Source of the DNA: Hirudinaria manillensis
Lineage: Eukaryota > Annelida > Clitellata > Hirudinida > Hirudinidae
DNA: 64,000 bases
NCBI GenBank assembly: GCA_034509925.1
Contig: CM067528.1
Span: forward strand, 4,147,001-4,211,000
Direction of reading: 5' to 3'
The notes under the pieces were generated by a model. The model had not been told where the DNA came from. It did not search any database and saw nothing but the letters and a program-made list of their open reading frames with translations. Positions 11,089-22,542 of the stretch are shown here, in pieces (position 1 is the first letter of the stretch; each line of letters begins with the position of its first letter). Both the position numbers and the translations under genes were made by a program.

Positions 11089-13619
11089 ATGATGTCTTAT
11101 TTTATTTTAACTTTAAAACTTCTAATTTTTTTATACGTTTCTGAGTGTGAGTGCAGTACTCAGTGCAACGTATCTGTTCAACATAAAGTTGTTAGCAATG
11201 AGGTTGAAGACTTTTTTATCAGCTTTTGCATAGATTCTTTTATGTTTGATCCAAAAGTGCGATGGCACGGCTTTAACTTCAGGTAAGATTTTTTTGCAAT
11301 GTTCAAAGTATAGCATCATCGACAATATTTGCAAATTTTAAGTTCTCCAAAACTGCACACCCTGATGAGCAGCATGGCGCCATCAATTCTAAGAATAGGG
11401 GGTGGTCCTGCAGATTTCCTATTCTTTGACATACCTGAAGATGCTCTAAATTCCTCTGGAGTGAAACCTGACCCTATTGTCATGTCCAGTAAGATTTATC
11501 ATTTACAAAGATTATTAACAAGTTAAAATTGATCTTTTAAAACATAATATTATTTTAAATAGAATTAGATTTGGTGAACCTCATTACACTGACAAGAGCT
11601 ACACACAGTAGGTTGTTGTTTGACTTCAATGCTCAACTCCGATATGGCTATCAGTGGGATCCTTCAAATGCTATAAAAATCCTAGAATTTTGTCAAAAAA
11701 ATGGATATGGTGAAAATATTGACTTTGAGCTTGGAAATGGTTTAAAAGATTAATTAGTTCAACATATTTGAAAATATACTTCACATATTTATTTCATTTG
11801 CAGAACCTGACTATTTATTACCAGAATTAATTACACCAAAACTCCTTGGAGAGGACTTCAAAATACTCAAAAGAATAACAAAACATTATTCTGCCTTCAA
11901 TAATAGTGCTATTGTAGGTCCTGACATAATTTCTGCAAGCACTCTAGCATTGGATTACCTAAGCAGGTTTATAGATTTTTATATTGATAGATAATTGGAT
12001 GGGTAATGGACAGATGGATGTTTTTAGAAATTAGAAAATTTAAAGTCAGAATATTTTAATACATTGTAAGAGAATTGAAGAGATTGTTAGATATAATTCA
12101 AATATCTATTAAGTAAGTGGACTAAAAATTTATGCTCAGCATAGCGAGAATGCAAATATATTTTTTTATGATGTTAAATTTATGGTCTTTGCATCGCAGT
12201 GTTGTCAATGCTTCTGGAGACTTTTTGAGGGCTGCCACTTTTCACCAGTAATGGGTTGTTTCTTTTCTTTTCTAAAAGCTGTTTTAGAAGAAGCCTTAAC
12301 ATATTTTTTCAGTTACTACTTCAGAGGAGATATTGCTAATTATACAGAATATTTAAAGGCAGATTACTTTCTTAACTTAGAAGCTCACATTAACTCAGTA
12401 AAAAATAAGCTGTCCAAGACAAAATATCCTAAACTTGACTTGTGGATAGGAGAAACCAGTGATGCCTGGCACAGTGGAACACCAAATGTATCAAACAGAT
12501 TTATCTCAGCATTTTTGTGGGAATTGCGAGAATATATTAATTAAGTTTGATGATGTTTAAGGCTTATTGTTAGAAACATTCTTTTCAGGTGGCTCGATAA
12601 ATTAGGGCTTAGTGCCCTCATGGGGATGAAAGTTGTCATGAGACAGACTTTGTTTGGTTTTGATTACGCTCTGCTCGACCAGGATCTAAATCCAAATCCT
12701 GCACGTAATTCCAATCATTCTTGCTAAGGATAATGTCTTTGCTTGAATGTTTTAACAAAAAAAAATTGTTTCCCTAGAAAGCTGTAAACACTAAAATCCT
12801 TTAATTTTCTTAATAATATAATTCATAAGTTGTTAATCTGATGAGTGCTCAATTTTCATTTGGCCAAAGGTAGGATTTGTCTTGAATAAATTATCTAAAG
12901 AATGCTTTAATTAGCTTTTTTTAATGGTATAAAATATTATAAGTATTTCATATGCAAAATCACTTAGGATTTCTGGTTGTCATGGTTGCATAAAAGCTTT
13001 GTTGGCAGACGTGTGTTTAAGACTGAACCAGCCTGCACTAACAATGGAACAAAAACTTGCAGGATGTATGCCCATTGCACAAAACCAAGGTGGAAATATA
13101 ATTCGTAATTTATTATTTTATCATATAATTTTAATCTATCATGTTTTCAGTCCTTTATATAAGCCGGGATCCCTGACTCTATTTGCACTGAACGTTGACC
13201 CGAAGGCAGTTGCATTGCTATCATTCACTGGCATACTGAAAGGACAAGAATACCACATATATCTAGTAGAGGCTGGAAATGAGGAAAAGGTGACCGTGCT
13301 GTCGAGGTATGTATAAACCACAAAACAATGCACTGTGGCAACCTAATTGGATGCACACACAATCGAATCACATCGACTGCAATCCATCACCTCGTAACAG
13401 ATGATTAATTAATGTTTTATTACTTCAAGATTTTGCAAGGTCAATGGGAAGATAATGAAAATGCCTTCTGACCAGAGCATGCCTCAGGTTGTGCCAACAG
13501 AGCAAGATCTGAGTTTGCCTTTTAAACTTCTACCTCTAACTTATGCCTTCCTGGTATTTCACAAGGTTAATGTTGAGGCTTGCCATGGAGAAGCATCAGT
13601 TGTTGATGCAGATTTCTGA
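11089..13619 (+). CDS. HPSE: Heparanase (GH79 endo-beta-glucuronidase), copy 1
   Basis: Secreted or lysosomal enzyme that cuts heparan sulfate chains. Ten coding exons: 11089-11282, 11343-11488, 11563-11739, 11804-11966, 12200-12247, 12313-12516, 12589-12700, 12968-13089, 13151-13306, 13430-13619; 503 residues. Seen: a hydrophobic signal peptide (from ATG 11089), [21 protein letters not shown], the proton donor in ELGNEP (Glu173), the nucleophile in WIGETSD (Glu290), [27 protein letters not shown] and a C-terminal beta-domain ([12 protein letters not shown]...TYAFLVF). The segment between the FFD strand and LLFDFN is about 45 residues shorter than in human HPSE, where the excised linker lies. 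Intron 7 has a GC donor (after 12700). Intron positions and phases match heparanase 2 at 31464-35164. Poly(A) signal AATAAA at 13722-13727. It could be called an HPSE/HPSE2-type gene; retained catalytic Glu residues favour an active enzyme. Confidence 0.92.
12701..12967 (+). other. GC-AG intron of heparanase 1
   Basis: The exon ends NPNP at 12700 and the next bases are GCACGT; the next exon starts at 12968 with DFWLSW in phase 0. The paralogous intron in heparanase 2 starts with GTAAAA at the same codon boundary (after 32587, minus). The GC donor is therefore read from both frame continuity and the paralog. Confidence 0.75.
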
Positions 13620-15585
13620 TAAGTAACTTTGAGAGCATCAAATCACTGTTTTAGATATTTTTTTTTACAATGTTTCTCTAATTTACCATTCAATTAGTCC
13701 TTCAAAGCAACAGATTTTCTGAATAAAATTTTGCTTTTTTGAGAATTCGTATTCGGGCAATAATTATTTGAACATCTGCAAGGGGGCCCTAAAGTTTATT
13801 GAACATCATCAAGCAGGTGAATTGAGAAACCACATCAAATGACTACACATCACCAAAAGCGTCCGGTGAACATGCATGCCTAATCTAGCAAAAATATGAG
13901 GTGACAGAAAATGGAGCCTGAGGTACAAGACCATCGACGCAAGGAATCACAATGACAACAACGACAGCAACTTGGGAGCTCGTCATTGCAACTCCTAAAG
14001 TGTGATTCAGTTACTATCAGAAATGCTACTGCAATTGACGGCAACAGGACCGTGAAACTTTGCTGTTGGGTCGTGGCAATTAACATGATGTGAAGTCATA
14101 CATGATATGTGCAAAAGGCATGTGAAAGAACTTGATTATCTTTTGCTAATTTTCCGTCCAATCTCGTTCGATGCAAACTGCTAAGCGTGGCTCCCGCTTC
14201 GATGCAAAATCTGGTGCTCATCACAAAGAGAAAGGTGATCTCAAAAAATGCAAGAATTAGGTTTAAGAATTATATTTGTTACAATTTGCAGGGCTGGATA
14301 ATAACATGCTGACTAAGCATTCACAATATCTATACAATAATAGCTGAACACTGAGTGCAACACCGACTTGTAATTTGCCTATCAATTTGCGTCATAAAAA
14401 GCTCGATTACAGATTGCCGAAAAGTGTCGAGTCATCGTTGCTTTAAGTAATAAATTTGGAGCCGTTATTGGTTAATGTAGACAGCAAATTAATGGAAAGC
14501 GATGAGTTTGTGGCTTGTCCAATAAGGCATCACATAATTAGGCAAGAAGGTGGAATAGCTAGAATCATGGGATAACTCATGAACGGTCTCAAATTCTGGG
14601 CACAATCGACAAAATCTTGTGGCAAAATGTCGTGTCGGAGATGTCGAGCAAAAGACTGAAGCGGAACGTCCGCGTGATCGACGGAGCGGGAAGCGAAAGT
14701 CAATCCACCGTTGAATAATTTCAGCAATGAGAGGAGAAGAAATAACTTCAAAATCGTAGTATATAAAAGTGAGGGCCATGTATTTTTAAAATATGAAAAT
14801 ATCAACAAAACCAAGAAATTAAGAAATGCATAAAAACAGGACTGCCTTAATTAAGTTGATGTGAAGATTGAAATTATACAAAAATATGCCTAGAGACATT
14901 TATAATAATATCAAGGATGTCATGGCTCTTCATCAAAACCTCTACGAATTTAACTTACGAACGGCAGTCCGCCACGGGAAGTGGCTCGCTTTTGCGGAGT
15001 CGCCGTCGTTTGGAGAAAAAGAATTAACAATTAATGTACATTACTTCAATATCATTCGTTAGAGAGGCTCAGCAGAGGACACTGCAGTCGGGGAAATAAG
15101 AAGTTAATAAGAAAAGCTCGATCGAACGTGGTCTTTGAAATCATAACTTTTGTGAACGCCAATCTCAATAAAACGAGGATATAAACCGACGGCTCACAGA
15201 TCAACTGCGAGTTGCGACGAAGAAATGAATCGATCGAAAGGTTGAACACGAACGTAAGAATTCATTTAAAAAAAAAAAATTAGGAAAGACTGGTACGCAA
15301 AAACAACCTCAGAAGAAACGAGGATCACGGACAACCGAGTCAATCAGCATGGAAAATAGAAGACAGCAAAATAGACAGGAGAATTCTCTTAGCAGTGGTA
15401 TTTCCAATCTAGATTGAAATCTCTTTAATGCCATGCTGCCTCCAGTGATAAATGAACCCCTGCAATTTTTTTTTTTTGAAATGATGAAAAGAATGTAATG
15501 CAGCCTTAGAAAAATAACATAATGAATAAATTATTAATATATTATTATTAATTGATTAAGTATTGAAAGACTCACCCTCTAAAGT
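13620..15585. other. Intergenic region between heparanase 1 and DGK (convergent)
   Basis: About 2 kb between two convergent genes. It contains the heparanase poly(A) signal at 13722-13727 and otherwise mixed-composition sequence. The stretch 14490-15250 has more CpG dinucleotides than its surroundings and holds short open frames on both strands without recognisable protein similarity. An A-rich run lies at 15268-15280 and a T run at 15469-15477. Confidence 0.45.
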
Positions 15586-18282
15586 TTACTTATTAGAAAA
15601 AAAGCCAAAAAAGTGCGACTTCCTATTGGCAGGAGGAGCGACAAGCATCGGTGCTTGGTTCTCGTGCCTTATGGTCAGCTGGGATGCGAATGAATTACAA
15701 ACTTTGTTCATGAATTTAACAGAGTTATTTAATTAGTTTATTAGTTAATCAATTTATTCTATGTATTCACCGTGCATGGTGGCTGAATCCAGGGCTCACC
15801 ATCGATTTGCATTGGGAATTCTTTTAGAGTTCTAACAAAATCAATTTTAACAAATAGTTTAAATGAGTTTAAGTAGATATCTAGCTAAGAAATTAGATTC
15901 AGAATCAGAATCAGCTATAGCTTCCTTGTCTACAAGCTTTCAATAATTTTCAAACTGGTCAAAATATGTATTGATGCAGAGTGAGAACAAATGAAAGGTT
16001 AGAAAAGAATATGGAAAAGAGAAGATATCAACTGATGGCCATTACTGTGTTACTATACCATGTTATGAATTCTAATACCCATAAAATTATAAAAATTAGA
16101 TTTGGTTTAATGAGCTGTTAAAATATAAATGCCGACGTACTGTATGGTCACAGTAGAGCATTGAGCCAATCTTTCACCAGAATGGATTCCACCTTTAACC
16201 TTTGCCATGTGTAAAGTATTCATCAGGCCAACAATCTCAATAAGTTTATCTCCCATGTCTGAGGAAATTGTTTTCAATTATGTAGGAATCAATTAAGTTA
16301 GAAGGCCGTTCTCCCCAGCAAATTAAATTCAGAGAGGAGTTATTATCAGATAAAAAAGTAATTGTCAAGTTATTTCACTGCCAATAATTTACAAAAAGGC
16401 AATTATTAAAAGACATCAAAGCATAAAAAGTTATGAAACATTATGGACACAACAGCAATTAAAATCTCGACCTACCTTGAACGGTGACCGACAGATCAGC
16501 AGAGGACATGCTTCCCGAAGAACACTCCCTGTCTGCTTCTCCGACCACTTTCTTCCTCTTCTTTACCTTCATGGTATCACCCCATAAGTTGGAGCCTCCA
16601 TAGATGCTGGGTATGTTCAGCATTGCAATGCCTTCCATTGACGGACCCCTGATGAGATCCAGAGGAACTCCATCACACTGAAAGTAATTTGCAAACTGCA
16701 AACAACCTGGTCAACAATCTATGACATGGAAGACTTGAGAGTAAAGCTGAAATTGTAATTAATAAAAACATATATCAAACAGAAGCGGAGAAGCACTTAC
16801 CGTGATCTGAACTGATTCGTGCAGGTTCTTGCAGGAAGCTCTCAGAGTTTCTGAGGTGCCATATTCCAGATAAATCAACTTGTTTTTCATCCTGCCCAAC
16901 AGCAAATATCTTCATAAAATGCAAATTTTAACCACAAAAATAATCCAAAATAACCTTTAACTACCTTTAACAAATGCCAATTACTTTATTAATTAATAAC
17001 GAGCACCTACCTGCTGTTGAATTTCTCGGGATGTTTCTCTCTCATGACGTGGAACCTGTGAGCTATGGAAGCATCCACTCCGATGGAAAAGTAATTGTTG
17101 ATGATGTTGCAAGGAACTTTGGAGTGTTCGCCAGAAGAACCTGCCACCGCAGGGCTCGGCTTAATCTCGATGCGCCATCTATCCAACATCACCACGCTGC
17201 TGAGACTAATCTTTTCCAACATCTTGTGCAAATCTTCCCCTTCATATCCTTCAATTAAGTGATTTGAGATCTTAAGATTTGAGATATGCTAAAATAAAAC
17301 CATTTTAATTTGTTTAAATTTTTAAATTCAAAATAAACTTTTAAATGCTGAACCTCCTCCCCATCTCAAACTCCTGGCCAAGTCATTACCAGTTCCTAAT
17401 GGCAAAATAGCCACAGGGGGTCTGAGGTTTGTGTAGTTCATTTTGTCTGCAAAGAAACAACATCTAATAAACACCAACTACAACAAACAAAACACCAAAT
17501 CATTAATTGGATATCATCAGTTCATATCATCAATCCCTAAGCCTTAACTTGCCTATGGATTCCAGCAGCCACCCAACTGTTCCATCTCCTCCACAGCAGA
17601 GAACTTTGTACTCTGGAAGTTCCTTAAAGAACTGCAGACTGAAAAATAAATGTTAATATTTATAGATATTGATACTATATTTAAAAAATAATTAAATACC
17701 ATTCACAAATATTTATATAATGTTTGAAAATTAATTAAAGCCCATCTAAGATCTCTAGATTGGAAGGGCACACCACACTTTCAGTGGCCTTTATTGAAAT
17801 GCTTAAATAAATGATGAGCTCCAAGAAAAGATTTTATTCTTATTATTTAAGAATAAAGAACAAAATGTCCATAAATAGCTTGTGCCTTGAGAAACAATCG
17901 ACTGACCCAGTTATGAAACCTCTGTCAGTTGCCACGTTGAACACCTGTCTAGGATTGAGCATGTACTGGAACTTCTTCAATAGCCTTTATGGCAGTTGGA
18001 AGTATTTAGGGATTATAATAATAATTAAAAAATAAATAGAAACTCTACAAATCAAACTTAATAATAATAATAATAATAACTAAATAAATATAAGAACCCA
18101 GTGCCTCTGTAGCTCACGCGTTCGGCGCTATATAAATGACTTATTATTATTATTGTTGTTATTATTATTAACCTTGAGTTTAACATAGGCTTTAGTCCCT
18201 TTAAACCAGCATAATTAAGTCATTATCAAGCCACATAAACACCTTAATACAAAAGCCCTTAATAATTGACAAGTAACACAGG

Positions 18283-18346
<64 letters not shown>

Positions 18347-21300
18347 CTGTTGAAGAAATAATCTTCAATTAATCGATAGAAAACACAATTGCCAGAGGTG
18401 AAGAAACTTTCAGTTTCACTTCTCCTTACTCACCCTTTTCCTTGTTTGCCTCCACTTTTGGGGTTAATGAAAACCAAGAGCGGTACCACATCAGGAAGAG
18501 GAACGAGCTTTTAACGAACAATTTCCTTACAAATAAATATCATCGACTAAGGGTGCATAATTGAGAAACGCATTTAGCCAAAGAATTTTTACGAGCTGAG
18601 CACACCTGAAGGGAACTGAAGGAAGTGCTGGAGACGTCATCGAGGGAGGCGGACAAGCAGGATGGTTCCAAAGTGGACTTTGATCTCAATTTACGATTCT
18701 AAATAGGGAGCGATAAACATACATTAGCCTTTACATTAGCTGGGGCTTCAAGACAAGCCTTAAGTGGGAGTCTATTCTTGGATTTTAGATTTTATATATA
18801 AAAACTATTTAATAAAGCCATTACCACAGCTTGGAAGAATTCTCAAATAAATTTCAATGTGAAACATAATTATAATTGATTTTATAAATGAAATCATCAG
18901 AATATAATAATGCATGTACTTATCAGGTCATCAATCGCGAAAGCCAAATATCGCAAATAAAGATGCAATAAACTTAACAAAGGCAGGAATTTAAATTTTA
19001 TTGACACTTGACTAATCATTGGATCATAAAAACACATTATTTCATCAAATACATAACTTAAAAATGCATTATTTACACATAATGAAATAGGTGAAGCAGA
19101 AGTCTTGCAACGGAATGGAAGAACAATATAAATATGTAAAGGGTTGCAACATAAATATATAAAACCTGTTTCGGCTTAAGCGAATAGAGAAAGGGTGCCA
19201 CATAAAATCGCATAAAACTGCTTAAAATCACCTACACACGATTAAGAACCAATCCCGTGAAACTAACCAGGAAAGTGGGAGAGATTTGCGAAGGGGAGAG
19301 GATGTGCTCCTTGCAAGGACCCATGGTGCACTCTTCCATTGCTGGTGGAATGCAGCGGTTATGAACCTGGAGGCAAACATATAACAATGGATAATAATAA
19401 TAATAAACAAAATAATAAAAATAATGATATAACAGCAACAACAACAACAATAATAATAATAATAATAATATCAAAAATAATGGAAATTAATTATTCAGCT
19501 TATAACTCACTATTAATTATATGTAAAGAACTTCATAGCATCAACGTATAAAGACTCCTATTGAATAATAATGTCAGACAAGGGTAGGAAGATTAAACAA
19601 AGCTTACAATCATTTTGCACCATCTGCACTTCTGACCGGTCAGTCTATTGTAAGCCTTGATGTACTTTTTACACTTGTCACACTTTCCAGCACAATTTCC
19701 TTCCACCCAGAAATGAGTCATCGGCTGATTTGAAATTTGCTAACAATGTACAGTGTTCGTTTGTACTAATTAACATATTCATGGGGAGGGCTTAATTATT
19801 AATGCAATAGATCCAGGGGAGAATAGATCCATAAAATTCGTTTAAAAATGAACGAAGCTCCGGCAATTTAAGCGCTCCTCGACTCTAACGTGATAGATGG
19901 CATTCGATTAGACGTAGAATTTCTATGACAATAATTTTAAGATAATAAATTTAAATTTATATACTATATTAAAAATAAATAAATTCCTGGAATTTAAAAT
20001 GGCAGAACAGCAGAAATTAAGCCAAAATTAAGCGGTTAATGAGTCCTCGGCCCATTGGAATCAGATAGAATTGCAAGCTTTTAACTAATTGCTCACCTGA
20101 CACTGATTTTTCAATTAATGTTCATGAAAAAATTCTCACCTGAACAATTTTTGATTTGCTGTAAGTGGCAATGCAGCATTTATCTACCTTCTTCACGCAT
20201 CTTTCATGAACCGTATACCTACAATCTGTTGACGCCTTCCGTCAGTTAGGGAGATAAATACGAAATTCCTGATTTTTAATTTAATTTTTCAATAAAACCG
20301 GAAAGAAATGGTAATTGCCAAATTAATTAATACCAAGATTAATAGTGAAATGGAAATCAGGTAAAAGTGATGCTCACAAACACATCTCAATCCCTGCTTC
20401 CCGAGTCCCACGAGCAGGTTTTGACACAAGTTGCAGAATGCAGGGCGATTGAAATGCTTCAATTCCCAGGAATGGGATCCTTCATCATTGAAGACCTATG
20501 TACAACACGCAAACCCATGAATCAATATCAAAACACGCCTCATAAATAATTTAAGTGATTTAGGACCCACAGTATCTTCCATTTCGAGGCAGAATCTGCT
20601 TGAAATATCTATTTTAAATCGAAGGTGCGAAAAATGAAGGCTTTTGTTACGACTAATAATTAAAACTAAAAAGATGCTCCTTAATAAAATGCAGCCGAAG
20701 CAGACCTCGCAAATCTTATACTGGGCGGTGAACAACAACGAATTTTTAAATAGCCGTGGAAATGCATTTTAGCCTGATTTTTGTCCCACAATATACACGG
20801 CCCTTGACAAACAAAAGATTCTCAGGATGCAAATGCGATGCTAATCTGACTAGCGATGGTCAAAACGATTTAAAAAATCAAAATCATGAAAGGAGTTCAG
20901 ACGGTGAACTGCCAAAAATCTTACGGAGTCGACACCCAAAAGGACCATGAGGGGTATGTTCGAAGAACCTGCCTTCATCCACTCCTCCAAGGTCACACAT
21001 CCATCTGCATTGTAATCCACTTCCTGCATCATCTCTTGCAGAATCTATGCAGTAGTATAGCGTGTTAGGGTGAGGTCAGGTTCAGTGTGTTAAAAATAGA
21101 AGTTATCGATCCTTTCCAGCTTAAGGCCATTAGGGCGAGATTAAAAATAATGTTCTAGAACAAAGGAGGTTAATTTGGACTCCTAAATTGCTGCAGAGTG
21201 GTCTTAAGTGACTGGAAGAAACGCTATATAAATTCACCTTTACCGTTTAATGTTTATTGCCAATTCTACTTTAAACTCACAGGTTTTAACTCTGAAACAT

Positions 21301-22478
21301 CCCATCCAGAATTCCTGGCCACGGTCATCATCTGATCTATGATGGACTCTATTTCCTGGAATAAACCGTTGTTTCCTTTCTACACTTTACTAAACATTCA
21401 GTAGGAAGTGCATTAATTTATCGCATCTTTGCCCGATAAAAATCACAACATCAACACCATCCATCCCAGCCGACAGGAGGAGTTAAAATCATTTCTAAGC
21501 AACGTGAATCATGCCAAATGGTGAAATTCACATCGCTTGCTATCGACTGGCATTAGTTCAAGAGGATAAATATGACTTATTAAACCTAGAAAGAAATCCA
21601 AATAATATTCAACAGAGAGGTAAGACTGATTCCGATTTCAGATTTTTCATTTCATTGTTTTCATTAAATTAAAGGGCTTTTGCAAAGAATACTGAATATT
21701 AATTTTGTTTTGGTATTATTGAAATTCATTCAAAATAATGAAAGAAACTCACAATAGAGTCGAGTATTCCATTTCCATCTGTGTCATACAGCCGGAACAA
21801 AACTGAAAAGAAGTCGCATTAGTAAATCATTAATAAGTTGACCAAGATGTTTATAAAGGCTTCTGGTAATGCCTAATAATGCCTCCAGGAATATGTTCTT
21901 AAAAATAAATCCAAATGCTCCATTTCTATTAGAAATAATTTGGTAAAACTATCTATACATTCCAGTATACAATCCACCAACATTCCAGTTTGTTCTCTGG
22001 CTTTCCTGCCTCTAGAAGAGACAGACAGCAAATGAGGTCCTTGAGAGATATCATGCCAGTAATTCCATCGGCACTTTTCCTTCGCAACAGACTTCTTCTT
22101 CTCTCCACGAAATTCGTCATCAGCCGAATCTCGGTCGGTTCTTGGGGAATGATAAAAATAAGGTCTTATCGAAATTAACCTTATAACTCCTTCGTTATCT
22201 ATTTTAATCCATCATTAAATCAACGCCATTCCAGCAATGGCAAGAGATGCTGACAGGTGCCTGACCTAGATGTGCGCGCCCCAAACAACAAAAAGTTATA
22301 TTTAAAGAAGTATTACTCTTATGAGTAATAGTGCAAACCTGAGATTGATGAGCTAGGAGAATGCATGGTTTTTCTAGCAGCACCACTATTATTCTTGTCA
22401 GAGGGAACTACAGAATTGGAATCAGACCTGGAGAGGTAGCCTGAATTTTGCAGAAAATAATCATTTAATGTAATGTAC

Positions 22479-22542
<64 letters not shown>

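Noticed and set aside
19228..19551. Several open frames with poly-Leu/Tyr/Asn
   Set aside because: They read through the AAT/AAC microsatellite next to the DGK exon at 19366-19268.
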